This document shows positions 9,067-18,124 of a stretch of 64,000 nucleotides of DNA, piece after piece. The stretch spans positions 372,001 through 436,000 of the forward strand of contig NZ_JBNPXI010000002.1 of NCBI RefSeq assembly GCF_050433385.1, read 5' to 3'. The translations under genes were made by a program, and so were the position numbers. The notes under the pieces were generated by a model. That model searched no databases and was not told the DNA's origin. It saw only the letters and a list, made by a program, of their open reading frames with translations. The DNA is from Brassicibacter mesophilus. GTDB lineage: Bacteria > Bacillota > Clostridia > Tissierellales > Proteiniboraceae. Position 1 is the stretch's first letter, and every line of letters begins with the position of its first letter.

Positions 9067-10011
9067 CTATTTTAGACTTTCAACAAGCTTGTTTAAAGAC
9101 TCTAATTTATCCACATTGAAAATTTCAACTTCTTTACAAAGCTTTTTAGCAATTTTTTTTGTAAAAGAGCTTAGAGCCTTACCAGGACCTATTTCAATAA
9201 ACGTATCTATTCCCTCATTCATCATGAACTCAATTGTATCTTCCCAAAGCACTGACTTTGAAACCTGCTTTACAAGCAATTCTTTTATTTCATTTGAATT
9301 TCTGACATAGCTTGCTGTTACATTCGAAATAACATTTATTTTAGGATTATGAAATTTTATGTTCTCCAATTCCTTACCTAGTTTAATACCTGCAGATTCT
9401 AAAAGGCTACAATGAAATGGAGCACTTACTGGCAACACAACAGCCTTCTTTGCACCCTTTGCTTTAGCAATTTTGCAAGCTTCTTCAATAGCTTTCACTT
9501 CACCGGATAAAACAATCTGCCCTGGACAATTATAATTTGCGCCTTCTATTACACCAAGTGCACTTACTTCATCTATGATACCATTAACTTCATTTCTTTC
9601 AAGTCCCATAATTGCAGCCATAGTACCTTTTCCTTCTGGTACTGCTTCTTGCATAAATTTCCCTCTTTTTTTAACTAGCTTCAATGCATCTGAAAACTCT
9701 AAAGCACCACTATAAACTAATGAAGAATACTCTCCCAAGCTCAAACCAGCAGTAATTTGAGCCTCAAATCCTAGCTCTCGTATTACATTTAAAATAGCAA
9801 TAGATGTAGTTAAAATTGCTGGCTGTGTATTTTCTGTCTTGACTAACTCACCCTCAGGTCCTTCAAAACAAAGTTTCTTTATATCAAAATTTAAGCATTC
9901 ATTTGCATACTCAAATACACTACTTGCTTTTGAATAAGCATCGGCTATCTCTTTACCCATGCCTACATATTGTGCCCCTTGCCCTGGAAATAGAAAGGCA
10001 ATTTTTCTCAT
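9067..10011 (-). CDS. fabD: Malonyl-CoA:ACP transacylase
   Basis: Transfers malonyl from CoA to ACP, supplying extender units. 314 residues, full length. Seen: N-terminal FPGQGAQYVGMG, the nucleophile S91 in GLSLGEYS, and H200 in SAPFHCSLL. It begins 10 bases after fabK with GAGGTG upstream of ATG. The source of malonyl-CoA (acetyl-CoA carboxylase genes) is not in this window. Confidence 0.97.
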   Translation of the reverse strand: MRKIAFLFPGQGAQYVGMGKEIADAYSKASSVFEYANECLNFDIKKLCFEGPEGELVKTENTQPAILTTSIAILNVIRELGFEAQITAGLSLGEYSSLVYSGALEFSDALKLVKKRGKFMQEAVPEGKGTMAAIMGLERNEVNGIIDEVSALGVIEGANYNCPGQIVLSGEVKAIEEACKIAKAKGAKKAVVLPVSAPFHCSLLESAGIKLGKELENIKFHNPKINVISNVTASYVRNSNEIKELLVKQVSKSVLWEDTIEFMMNEGIDTFIEIGPGKALSSFTKKIAKKLCKEVEIFNVDKLESLNKLVESLK

Positions 10012-10021
10012 TATATCACCT

Positions 10022-10960
10022 CTATAGTGTTGTTAAATATTTTTTGACTTGACTACCTTCATTAATAATATCCAATATTACTTCTTTGCATGTCTTAACA
10101 TCCTTTATAAGTCCGCTTATTTGTCCAGCCATTATTGACCCTGTATCAACATCTCCATCTATAACAGCCCTTTTAAGTGCACCTACTCCAAACCTTTCTA
10201 TTTCTTCTACACTAGGGCTTTGCTTTTCAAGCTCTAAAAACCTCTTTGTAAATTTATTTTTAATAGATCTTACGGGGTGACCAGTACTTCTTCCTGTAAC
10301 AATAGCGTCTCTATCACTTGATTCCATAATAGCCCTTTTATAGTTCTCATGAACTATACATTCTTCAGTACATACAAATCGTGTTCCAATCTGCACTCCT
10401 TTTGCTCCAAGAGCTAATGCTGCAACCAAACCCCTTCCATCCGCAATTCCACCAGCTGCAATAACTGGTATGTTTACTTCATCCACAATTTGAGGTACTA
10501 AAGCCATAGTTGTTAATTCACCAATATGTCCTCCCGCTTCTGTACCCTCAACAATTATTGCATCAGCTCCATATTTCTCCATCCTTTTTGCCAATGCTAT
10601 GGAAGGAACTACAGGGATAATTTTTGTTCCTATCTCCTTGAATTTTGGAATATACTTTCCTGGATTACCTGCACCAGTAGTTATTACAGGAACTTTTTCT
10701 TCATATAGCAATTCAATAATTTCGTCTACGAAAGGTGATAACAACATCACATTAGCTCCATATGGCTTCGTTGTTAATCTTTTAATTTTCTTTATTTCTT
10801 CTCTAATAACTTCAGCAGGAGCGTTCCCACATCCTATCAGCCCTAAGCCTCCTGCATTAGATACGGCAGCAGCTAACTCAGCTGTAGCTACCCATGCCAT
10901 GCCACCCTGTATTATAGGGTATTCTATGTCTAATAGATTACATATCTCTGTCCTAAACAT
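10022..10960 (-). CDS. fabK: Enoyl-ACP reductase II (FMN-dependent)
   Basis: Reduces trans-2-enoyl-ACP, the last step of each elongation cycle; FabK is the flavoprotein alternative to FabI and is insensitive to triclosan. 312 residues of a TIM-barrel nitropropane-dioxygenase-like fold: IIQGGMAWVATAELAAAVSNAGGLG at the N-terminus (given here only as a family hallmark region, residues 17-41), VEGTEAGGHIG, AAGGIADGRG and GAKGVQIGTRF, the last two forming the FMN phosphate site. Its place between fabH and fabD makes FabK the right call over a generic nitronate monooxygenase. No fabI or fabZ is visible in the window. Confidence 0.93.
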   Translation of the reverse strand: MFRTEICNLLDIEYPIIQGGMAWVATAELAAAVSNAGGLGLIGCGNAPAEVIREEIKKIKRLTTKPYGANVMLLSPFVDEIIELLYEEKVPVITTGAGNPGKYIPKFKEIGTKIIPVVPSIALAKRMEKYGADAIIVEGTEAGGHIGELTTMALVPQIVDEVNIPVIAAGGIADGRGLVAALALGAKGVQIGTRFVCTEECIVHENYKRAIMESSDRDAIVTGRSTGHPVRSIKNKFTKRFLELEKQSPSVEEIERFGVGALKRAVIDGDVDTGSIMAGQISGLIKDVKTCKEVILDIINEGSQVKKYLTTL

Positions 10961-10971
10961 ATTCAGTCCCC

Positions 10972-11979
10972 CTATCTTTTATGCCATTTTATTATTGACG
11001 CACCCCAAGTAAGTCCTCCACCGAATCCTACAAGTAAAACCGTATCATCATCTTTTATTTTGCCTTCTTTAATAGCTTCATCCAATGCAACTGGTATTGA
11101 AGCAGATGACATATTACCATATCTATCTAAATTTATATAAACTTTATCTTCGCTTAGTTTAAGTTTTTTTCTAGCAGATTCAATTATTCTCATATTTGCT
11201 TGGTGGGGAATTAAAAAGTCTACGTCATCTACACTTATTTTGCTTTTTTCAATTACTTTCAGAGATGCATCTTCCATCTTTCTTACTGCAAACTTAAATA
11301 CTTCATTTCCTTCCATATTAATGTAATGAAGTTTATTTTTAATAGTTTCTTCGTTAGCTGGGGACTTGGAACCACCTGCTGGCTGCATAAGAAAATGTCC
11401 TCCACTTCCATCAGCACCGAGTTCAATTCCTAGTATACCTTTATTTGCTGGAACTTCACTTATTACAACGGCACCAGCTCCATCACCAAACAATACACAT
11501 GTGTTTCTATCTGTCCAGTCAGTGATTCTTGACAAAACCTCTGCACCTATCAACAAAATATTTTTATATACTCCAGCTCTAATAAAACTATAAGCTATTG
11601 ATAATCCATATAAAAAGCCTGAACAAGCCGCTTCTAAATCAAAGGCTGCTGCATTAATACAGTTAAGGTTGCTCTGAACTATACAAGCTGTTGATGGAAA
11701 CATCATATCAGGTGTCACTGTAGATACCATAATAAGGTCAATATCTTCTGCTCTTATATTAGCATGGGACATAGCTTTTTTAGCAGCTTCAGTAGCCATA
11801 AATGATGTAGCTTTGTCATCATCTAATATTCTTCTTTCTTTTATACCTGTTCTTGTTCTAATCCACTCATCTGAAGTATCTACTAGCTTCTCCAGATCAT
11901 AATTACTCAAAACCTTTTCTGGTATGTAGCTTCCTGAGCCTATTATACCTATTCCGTTACATACTTTCTCCTGTGTCAT
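10972..11979 (-). CDS. fabH: Beta-ketoacyl-ACP synthase III
   Basis: Starts fatty-acid synthesis by condensing an acyl-CoA primer with malonyl-ACP; primer choice decides straight versus branched chains. 335 residues. The triad is C119 (EAACSGFLYG), H259 (IPHQANMRI) and N289 (YGNMSSAS). The ATG at 11979 overlaps the end of plsX by 23 bases, implying translational coupling, and AGGAGG lies upstream within plsX. Primer preference cannot be read from the sequence. Confidence 0.97.
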   Translation of the reverse strand: MTQEKVCNGIGIIGSGSYIPEKVLSNYDLEKLVDTSDEWIRTRTGIKERRILDDDKATSFMATEAAKKAMSHANIRAEDIDLIMVSTVTPDMMFPSTACIVQSNLNCINAAAFDLEAACSGFLYGLSIAYSFIRAGVYKNILLIGAEVLSRITDWTDRNTCVLFGDGAGAVVISEVPANKGILGIELGADGSGGHFLMQPAGGSKSPANEETIKNKLHYINMEGNEVFKFAVRKMEDASLKVIEKSKISVDDVDFLIPHQANMRIIESARKKLKLSEDKVYINLDRYGNMSSASIPVALDEAIKEGKIKDDDTVLLVGFGGGLTWGASIIKWHKR

Positions 11980-12976
11980 GGTTACCTCCTAATGAGCTTA
12001 TATCTGCCTCTATTTTTTCAATAACTTTATTTTCGACAAAGAGTTTTGCTTGTCTAATTGCATTTTTGATAGCTTTAGCATCTGAACTACCATGAGCCTT
12101 AATTACCGCACCTTTAACTCCGAGTAATGGAGCACCTCCGTACTCAGAGTAATCTAGCTTTTTCTTAAAGCTTCTAAGTCCAGGTCTAAGTAACATAGCT
12201 CCTAATTTTGTAGAAATCGTCTTCATAAATTCATCTTTTAATGTGCTGAAAATTGAAGAAGCTAATCCTTCCGTAAGTTTCAATATTACATTGCCTACAA
12301 AGCCATCGCATACTAGTACATCAGCATAGCCTTCTGGTATATCTCTAGCTTCTAAATTACCGTAGAAATTAATATCTGTATTTTTCAATATTCCAAATGT
12401 CTCTTTTGTTAAATCATTTCCCTTACCTTCTTCTGTACCAATATTCACTAATCCAACCTTTGGAGAATTAAGCTGGAGGATTTTCTCAGCATATACGGAA
12501 CCCATAACTGCAAATTGCTGCAAGTATTTAGGCTTACACTCTGCATTTGCACCAACATCCAACAACAAAGAAACACCCTTTTTTGTTGGATATACTGTAG
12601 CTAGGGCTGCTCTTTCTATTCCTTTAATCCTTTTTACAATAAGTAATCCTCCACTTAATAAAGCACCCGTACTTCCTGCCGATATAAAAGCTTCTGCTAT
12701 ACCATCTTTAACAAGGTTTAATCCAACTACCATTGATGAATCTTTTTTTCTTCTTATAGCCTTTGCAGGCTCATCATCGTTGGTTATTATATCATCAGCA
12801 TTTATGATTTCAATATTATGCCCATTATATTCATATTTATTTAGTTCATTCTTAATAAGTTCGCTCTTCCCAACTAAAATTACATTTATACCATACTCAT
12901 TAACCGCATCAATACTTCCTTTTACGGTTACCAATAGACCTTGGTCTCCCCCCATAGCGTCAACTGCAATCTTCAT
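11957..12976 (-). CDS. plsX: Phosphate acyltransferase PlsX
   Basis: Makes acyl-phosphate from acyl-ACP, the acyl donor that PlsY (58558-59157 in this window) uses to acylate glycerol-3-phosphate. 339 residues. Typical features: MKIAVDAMGGDQG at the start, SAGSTGALL near residue 100 and LLDVGANAECKP. ATG with GGAGGGG upstream; it follows fapR by 20 bases and overlaps fabH. A peripheral membrane enzyme in the family. Confidence 0.97.
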   Translation of the reverse strand: MKIAVDAMGGDQGLLVTVKGSIDAVNEYGINVILVGKSELIKNELNKYEYNGHNIEIINADDIITNDDEPAKAIRRKKDSSMVVGLNLVKDGIAEAFISAGSTGALLSGGLLIVKRIKGIERAALATVYPTKKGVSLLLDVGANAECKPKYLQQFAVMGSVYAEKILQLNSPKVGLVNIGTEEGKGNDLTKETFGILKNTDINFYGNLEARDIPEGYADVLVCDGFVGNVILKLTEGLASSIFSTLKDEFMKTISTKLGAMLLRPGLRSFKKKLDYSEYGGAPLLGVKGAVIKAHGSSDAKAIKNAIRQAKLFVENKVIEKIEADISSLGGNHDTGESM

Positions 12977-12996
12977 ATGACCCCTCCTAAATCAAT

Positions 12997-13554
12997 CTAT
13001 TCAATAGAAACAAGTATGAATTTACCTCTAAAAACCTGCTCTTGGCCAGTATAGGTAAATACATGAACAAAATATTTGTTTCCCCTTTTCCTAACTACCT
13101 CTGCCTTTGCTATTAACTTTTCTCCAGCCTTAACAGGTGTTTTGTACTTTATATTAGCAACTCCAGTCAATGCTACATCAGCATCTATAACAGCTATTGC
13201 TAAAGATTCTGCTTGTGCAAATATATGATGGCCTCGAACTAAATTTGTTTTCTTAAAAGCCATATTTTCGTCGGTTTCTAATATTGTTATTCCGTTTTTA
13301 CCCAGATTTATATCAACAAGTTCCCCTACTATTTCTGTTCCTCCGATTGACCTTACTTTAGAATAACTTTGTTCTGCAACGCTTTTTATTCGTTCTCTAA
13401 GTTCAGGTATCCTTAATTCTAGTCTATCTAATCTAATCGTTTGAATGCTTACATTGAATAACTGCATTAACTCTTCATCAGTTAAAAAAGGATCACCCTT
13501 TAATCTTTCAATAAGTTCCTTTTGTCTTTCTCTTTTACTTAGTTTTTTGCTCAA
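12997..13554 (-). CDS. fapR: Fatty-acid biosynthesis repressor FapR
   Basis: Repressor of lipid-synthesis genes, released from DNA by malonyl-CoA in Bacillus. 185 residues. An N-terminal DeoR-like helix-turn-helix (FNVSIQTIRLDRLELRIPELRERI) is followed by a hotdog-fold ligand domain (residues about 70-185). TTG at 13554 is preferred: the GAGGTG ribosome site is six bases upstream and the protein then begins MSKKLSKRERQ like family members; the GTG at 13563 is part of the ribosome site itself. It is the first gene of the fab operon, and its own operator overlaps the promoter just upstream, so it should autoregulate. Confidence 0.95.
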   Translation of the reverse strand: MSKKLSKRERQKELIERLKGDPFLTDEELMQLFNVSIQTIRLDRLELRIPELRERIKSVAEQSYSKVRSIGGTEIVGELVDINLGKNGITILETDENMAFKKTNLVRGHHIFAQAESLAIAVIDADVALTGVANIKYKTPVKAGEKLIAKAEVVRKRGNKYFVHVFTYTGQEQVFRGKFILVSIE

Positions 13555-13582
13555 TATATTCACCTCGAGTTAATACTTGTAT

Positions 13583-13599
13583 TTAGTACCTGCTACTAA
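13583..13599. promoter_or_regulatory. FapR operator
   Basis: TTAGTACCTGCTACTAA is an inverted repeat (TTAGTA-N5-TACTAA) matching the FapR box known from Bacillus. It lies 29 bases upstream of the fapR start codon and covers the predicted transcription start of the promoter at 13605-13633, a position suited to blocking initiation. Confidence 0.9.
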
Positions 13600-13604
13600 T
13601 ATTA

Positions 13605-13633
13605 AGTATATATTACCAACTTAAAAAAATCAA
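13605..13633 (-). promoter_or_regulatory. Sigma-A-type promoter of the fapR-fab operon
   Basis: On the minus strand, -35 TTGATT (13628-13633), a 17-base spacer and -10 TATACT (13605-13610). The predicted start falls near 13598, inside the FapR operator. Confidence 0.8.
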
Positions 13634-13703
13634 GATTTTTTCGCTTAATTAATATAAAACATAAATATTAATTGCAAATAAGGATTAAGCTTTATATTAT
13701 AAA

Positions 13704-13745
13704 TAAAACAAAAAGATAGTGACATATGTCACTATCTTTTTTGCT
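13704..13745 (-). terminator. Terminator after rpmF
   Basis: AAAAGATAGTGACAT and ATGTCACTATCTTTT form a 15-base-pair palindromic stem, followed by T-rich sequence on the minus strand. It separates rpmF from the fapR promoter and would work in both directions. Confidence 0.85.
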
Positions 13746-13925
13746 TTATTCAGCAATCATTACTTCTTTATTTTTGTAATAACCACATGACTTACACACT
13801 CTGTGTGGCATTTTTGGTTCATGACATTGTGGACATTCTACCACAGTAGCCTTAGTTAGAACTTGAGCAGAAGCTCTTCTTTTATCTCTTCTTGCCTTTG
13901 ATGTCTTACGCTTTGGTACTGCCAT
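13746..13925 (-). CDS. rpmF: 50S ribosomal protein L32
   Basis: Large-subunit ribosomal protein of 59 residues. Begins MAVPKRKTSKARRDKRRASA. It is the zinc-ribbon form: two cysteine pairs, CPQC and CKSC, spaced as in zinc-binding L32. ATG at 13925 has AAGGAGGTG six bases upstream; the GTG three codons earlier is inside that ribosome site. It follows yceD by 18 bases and shares its strong promoter. Confidence 0.97.
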   Translation of the reverse strand: MAVPKRKTSKARRDKRRASAQVLTKATVVECPQCHEPKMPHRVCKSCGYYKNKEVMIAE

Positions 13926-13943
13926 TAAAAACACCTCCTTAAA

Positions 13944-14453
13944 TCAATCAAATAAATCTTTAAGCTTTGCTAGACGAGGATCAATATCTTCAATTAAACA
14001 ATCACATTGTCCTTCATTAAGGTCTTTCCCACAACTTGTACATAAGCCTTTACAAGCTTCGTCACAAATTGATTTCATAGGTAAAGATAACAATATTGCG
14101 GCAATAACTTGTTCTTTCAACTCTACCTCGTCACCATCGTAGTAGACTATGAGTTCTTCATCATTCTGTTGATCAAATGATTTAGACTTTTCCATAAGCC
14201 TTCCTGATAGAACAGTTTGTACTCTATTTGTGAATTCCTTTAAGCATCTTGCGCAGTTTTCAGAATACTCGTATATGATGTCAGCACTTAAATAAGTTCC
14301 ATCATCAGTCTTATACACATCGCCTTTAATTCTAACAGGACTCACCAATTCTAGCTGACGCTGATTGACTATAACCTCGCCTAATTCCATTGTTTGATCA
14401 AAATCAATCTTATAAACGGTTCTATCAAGAAGCCTTGATAGATTTATCTTCAT
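13944..14453 (-). CDS. DUF177 / YceD family protein (YlbN-like)
   Basis: Protein of the YceD/DUF177 family, regularly encoded just before rpmF and linked in other bacteria to 23S rRNA accumulation; its biochemical role is unsettled. 169 residues starting MKINLSRLLDR. Four cysteines in two pairs near the middle and end (CARC, CDEACKGLCTSCGKDLNEGQCDC) suggest metal binding. ATG at 14453 is chosen because AGAGGTG lies six bases upstream and the promoter at 14485-14513 rules out a longer form: a TTG at 14513 is the -35 box itself. Confidence 0.92.
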   Translation of the reverse strand: MKINLSRLLDRTVYKIDFDQTMELGEVIVNQRQLELVSPVRIKGDVYKTDDGTYLSADIIYEYSENCARCLKEFTNRVQTVLSGRLMEKSKSFDQQNDEELIVYYDGDEVELKEQVIAAILLSLPMKSICDEACKGLCTSCGKDLNEGQCDCLIEDIDPRLAKLKDLFD

Positions 14454-14484
14454 CTTGTTCACCTCTTGAATATTGCCAAATTTT

Positions 14485-14513
14485 ATTATATAAAGGTATT
14501 GCAAGTTTGTCAA
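14485..14513 (-). promoter_or_regulatory. Consensus sigma-A promoter of yceD-rpmF
   Basis: Minus strand: -35 TTGACA (14508-14513), exactly 17 bases, -10 TATAAT (14485-14490). Both boxes match the consensus perfectly, as expected for a ribosomal-protein transcript. Predicted start near 14478, 25 bases before the yceD start codon. Confidence 0.92.
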
Positions 14514-14571
14514 GAATTATTGTTACGATGTCATATTGTAGCAAGTAAAGGCAGGTTACCCTGCCCTTTTA

Positions 14572-15762
14572 TTATACTAATGCTTTAGTATCTCTTGCAA
14601 TCATTAGTTCCTCATTTGTTGGAACTACAAGAACTTTAACCTTTGAATTGTCAGTACTAATTACAGTTTCTTTTCCTCTCACATTGTTCTTCTCTGCATC
14701 AATTTGAATTCCCAAGAAATTAAATCCTTCACATATAGCTTTTCTAGTGTCAGCAGAATTTTCTCCTAAACCAGCAGTAAACACTATAGCATCTACTCCA
14801 CCCATTAAAGCTGTATATGCTCCAATATATTTTACAACTCTATTGTTGAAAATATCTAGTGCAAGTTGAGCTCTTTCATTTCCGCTCGCTGCTGCTTCTT
14901 CAATATCCCTAAAATCACTACTAACTCCTGATATACCAAGTACACCAGATTTCTTATTTAATAGATTGTTAATTGCATTAATATCCATATTTTCTTTGTC
15001 CATTACAAAGGAAATGATAGCTGGGTCAATATCTCCACTTCTAGTTCCCATCGCTAAACCTTCTAATGGAGTAAATCCCATACTAGTATCCATAGATTCT
15101 CCACCTTTGATTGCAGCAAGACTAGCACCATTACCAAGATGACAAGTTATAATGTTAATATCTTTAATATCTTTTCCTAGTATCTCTGCAGCCCTTTGTG
15201 ACACATATCTATGCGATGTTCCATGAAAACCATATCTTCTCACTGCATATTTTTCATATAGTTCATATGGCAACGGGTAAACATATGAGCTCTTAGGCAT
15301 TGTTTGATGAAACGCAGTATCAAACACAGCTACCATTGGAGTATTTGGCATTAATTCTTTACATGCTTGTATACCCATTATATTTGGCGGATTATGTAGT
15401 GGAGCTAAATCAATACATTCATTTATAGCTTTCATCACTTCATCATCTATTAGAACAGATTCAGCAAAGTTTTCTCCACCATGCACAACTCTGTGGCCAA
15501 CAGCGCTAATTTCATCCATTGACTTTATACTTCCATGATTAGGATCAATTAATGCATTAAGTACTATTTCTAATACAACCTTATGATTTTCCATAGGTTT
15601 TTCAATAACAACATCTTCTTTACCAGCAGGCTTATGCTTAATTCTCGATCCTTCAATGCCTATCCTTTCTGCTAGCCCTTTTGCTAACACAGCCTCATTT
15701 GTCATATCTATTAACTGATATTTTAATGATGAACTGCCACAATTAATTACTAATATGTTCAC
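14572..15762 (-). CDS. ackA: Acetate kinase
   Basis: Interconverts acetyl-phosphate plus ADP with acetate plus ATP, a main energy step in anaerobic fermentation. 396 residues, the family norm. Starts MNILVINCGSSSLKYQL; also seen are the HRVVHGGE and GFHGTSHRYVS motifs, the catalytic FDTAFHQTMP region and GDIDPAI. GTG at 15762 has AGGAGGG six bases upstream, and the predicted promoter at 15803-15831 lies upstream of it, so a longer N-terminus is excluded. A pta gene, the usual partner, is not adjacent. Divergent to tmcAL. Confidence 0.97.
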   Translation of the reverse strand: MNILVINCGSSSLKYQLIDMTNEAVLAKGLAERIGIEGSRIKHKPAGKEDVVIEKPMENHKVVLEIVLNALIDPNHGSIKSMDEISAVGHRVVHGGENFAESVLIDDEVMKAINECIDLAPLHNPPNIMGIQACKELMPNTPMVAVFDTAFHQTMPKSSYVYPLPYELYEKYAVRRYGFHGTSHRYVSQRAAEILGKDIKDINIITCHLGNGASLAAIKGGESMDTSMGFTPLEGLAMGTRSGDIDPAIISFVMDKENMDINAINNLLNKKSGVLGISGVSSDFRDIEEAAASGNERAQLALDIFNNRVVKYIGAYTALMGGVDAIVFTAGLGENSADTRKAICEGFNFLGIQIDAEKNNVRGKETVISTDNSKVKVLVVPTNEELMIARDTKALV

Positions 15763-15802
15763 ACATATCCCTCCTGACAAGTATCTATTATTAACACTAA
15801 TC

Positions 15803-15831
15803 ATATTATTACAAATATCAAAAAAAATCAA
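15803..15831 (-). promoter_or_regulatory. Sigma-A-type promoter of ackA
   Basis: Minus strand: -35 TTGATT (15826-15831), 17-base spacer, -10 TAATAT (15803-15808). The predicted start near 15796 leaves a 34-base leader before the GTG start. Confidence 0.75.
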
Positions 15832-15974
15832 CATAATATATATCACTTTAATATTATTGCCGTTTTTTGTATTTTTATTATTTATATATGTAATGATATA
15901 ATTTGAATAACGAAATCCCTTAACAATGTTATTTATTATACTGTAATAAAAATATTAAAATCTTGGAGGATGAC

Positions 15975-17222
15975 ATGAAAATAGTTGGATTAGTAACTGA
16001 ATACAATCCTTTTCACAATGGACATTTGTATCATTTAGAAAAATCAAAAAGTTTAACTAACTCAGATTATTCAATATCTGTAATGAGTGGTAATTTTGTT
16101 CAAAGAGGAGAACCCGCTTTAGTTGATAAATGGACTAGAGCTAAAATGGCAGTAGATAACGGAGTGGATTTAGTTATTGAATTACCAGTAATCTATGCCT
16201 GTCAAAGTGCTGAGCTGTTTGCATATGGAGCTATAAAACTCTTAGATAATTTAGGTATAGTAAACTTTCTTTGTTTTGGTAGTGAAGCAAATGACATAGA
16301 AAGCTTAGATTCAATAGCAACAATTCTAGTCAATGAACCTGAACAGTATCAAAAATATCTTAAGGAATCACTAAATAAAGGTAACTCATTTCCAAGTGCC
16401 AGGGAATATGCCTTAATTAGTTATATGAAAGACTTGGGATTTAAAAATTATCAGGATTTAAAAAACATAATGTCTAGTCCTAATAATATTCTTGGAATAG
16501 AGTATCTTAAAGCCTTATATAAAATTAATAGCAGTATTGTTCCATACACTATTAAAAGAAAAGGAGCTAGCTACAACAATATAAGTCTTACAGGTAATAT
16601 ATCAAGCGCTACAGCAGTACGAGAAGAAATATTAAAGAGTACTTGTATTCAAGCAATAAAAGATGCAGTTCCACTCAGTACATACTATCAACTTCAATAT
16701 TTTTTTAATGATAATAAAAAGTTTAATAATTTAGATAACTTTTCTAAAATTATTATTTTTCTAGCTAGAGAAATAGGTTCTGAAAAGCTAAAGGACATTA
16801 TGGATGTTGAAGATGGTTTAGATAACCGTATAATAAACTGTGCAAACAATAATACTACAATAAACGATATGCTCAGTTGTATTAGTACAAAGAGATATAC
16901 TATGACAAGACTTAAAAGAATACTGATTCACCTGCTAATAGACCTAGATGGCCCTACTTTTAAACTTCTTCATACGCATGGTCCACAGTATACGAGACTA
17001 CTTGCATCAAATAAAAGAGGACTAGAGTTACTAAAAAAAGCTAAAGAAAATAGTAATATGCAGATTATTACGAAATTTGCAGATTATCAAAAAATAAATA
17101 ATCCCATATTAAAACAAATGATAGAGTTCGATAAAAAATCAACAGATATTTATTTTCTCGGATTGAATAACAAAAACAGTATCTCTAATTTAGATTACTT
17201 AACTTCTCCGTATATAAAGTAA
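15975..17222 (+). CDS. tmcAL: tRNA(Met) cytidine acetate ligase (YlbM)
   Basis: Acetylates the wobble cytidine of elongator tRNA-Met using acetate and ATP, a route known from B. subtilis YlbM. 415 residues. The N-terminal nucleotidyltransferase fold shows VTEYNPFHNGHLYHL (HIGH-like) and SGNFVQRGEPA; GTG-like substrate loops follow in GNISSATAVREEI. ATG at 15975 is chosen because GGAGGA precedes it; a TTG at 15963 overlaps that site. It is on the plus strand, divergent from ackA and convergent with ylbK. Using acetate next to an acetate kinase gene is suggestive but may be chance. Confidence 0.93.
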   Translation: MKIVGLVTEYNPFHNGHLYHLEKSKSLTNSDYSISVMSGNFVQRGEPALVDKWTRAKMAVDNGVDLVIELPVIYACQSAELFAYGAIKLLDNLGIVNFLCFGSEANDIESLDSIATILVNEPEQYQKYLKESLNKGNSFPSAREYALISYMKDLGFKNYQDLKNIMSSPNNILGIEYLKALYKINSSIVPYTIKRKGASYNNISLTGNISSATAVREEILKSTCIQAIKDAVPLSTYYQLQYFFNDNKKFNNLDNFSKIIIFLAREIGSEKLKDIMDVEDGLDNRIINCANNNTTINDMLSCISTKRYTMTRLKRILIHLLIDLDGPTFKLLHTHGPQYTRLLASNKRGLELLKKAKENSNMQIITKFADYQKINNPILKQMIEFDKKSTDIYFLGLNNKNSISNLDYLTSPYIK

Positions 17223-17264
17223 AAAATAATTCAGGTGAGTTTTAATTCCGCCTGAATTATTTTT
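17223..17264. terminator. Bidirectional terminator between tmcAL and ylbK
   Basis: AAATAATTCAGG and CCTGAATTATTT pair around a 15-base loop, with A- and T-rich flanks that give a U-run in either direction. The ylbK stop codon lies inside the stem. Confidence 0.8.
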
Positions 17265-18039
17265 GGGCCAATGATATAACTTTTTTTATATCGTTAATTT
17301 TTGTTATAGCTGAATTATAGCCTATCTCAATACATTCTTCTGCTAATTCAAATTTTGATGGTCCAACATGAGATAGTTGCGGCTCTATTATTATATCTGC
17401 ATCAATTATGCTATTAGTTAGAATTTGTTTTGCCATGACATCTATCGACTGTAGTATTACATCAAAAATATGATTAACTCTTCCTTGCTGTGTACTAAAC
17501 CCAACATCAACAGCTATTACTATATCCGCTCCCATTTTTTTCACTTCAGAAGCCGGTACCCTATCAATAACTCCCCCATCCACTAATACCATATCGTCCA
17601 ATCTCACAGGAACAAACACCCCTGGTATAGATAAGCTAGCTCTAACAGCTTTATATATCAAACCATTAGTAAATACCTGTTTCCTTGAATGCTTAATATC
17701 CGTAGCTATTATCGAAAGTCTCTTTTTAGTATCTTCTATTCTTCTATTTTTAGTCAGTAATTTTATTAGTTCTTCTATTCTATCTCCTTTGATAAACCCT
17801 CTTCTAGGAACGGTCAAATCCACCCACATCTTCCGTTCTATTTGTATTGCAAGCTCACTCATTATATATGGCGAAATACCACAACAATACAAACTACCAA
17901 CTAAAGCTCCAGCGCTACTTCCTGATACAATATCGACTCTTATATCATTATCTTCCAGAGCCATTAATACTCCAATATGAGCTAATCCCCTAGCTGCTCC
18001 TGACCCAAGAGCAACTCCAATAATCGGATTTGAAGTCAT
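17257..18039 (-). CDS. Patatin-like phospholipase family protein (YlbK)
   Basis: Predicted serine lipid acyl hydrolase of the RssA/YlbK type. 260 residues. The catalytic dyad is visible: S42 in GSSAG (40-44) and D154 in VLVDGGVIDR, with the oxyanion-hole stretch GSGAARGLAHIG (12-23). No signal peptide. The natural substrate is unknown. In Bacillus the homologue ylbK also sits beside ylbJ and tmcAL. Divergent from ylbJ, sharing an 85-base intergenic region. Confidence 0.9.
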   Translation of the reverse strand: MTSNPIIGVALGSGAARGLAHIGVLMALEDNDIRVDIVSGSSAGALVGSLYCCGISPYIMSELAIQIERKMWVDLTVPRRGFIKGDRIEELIKLLTKNRRIEDTKKRLSIIATDIKHSRKQVFTNGLIYKAVRASLSIPGVFVPVRLDDMVLVDGGVIDRVPASEVKKMGADIVIAVDVGFSTQQGRVNHIFDVILQSIDVMAKQILTNSIIDADIIIEPQLSHVGPSKFELAEECIEIGYNSAITKINDIKKVISLAQK

Positions 18040-18124
18040 TAAATCACCTCGCTAAGAAGTTAAATATCATATTACCTGATTAACATCAATATAATATTAT
18101 CAAGTAGACAACAGGAGGTTTGTT

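Noticed and set aside
18067..18090. Sigma-E-like promoter upstream of ylbJ
   Set aside because: TCATATT is present but the following CAT-type element is only about ten bases away, too short for the sigma-E spacing.
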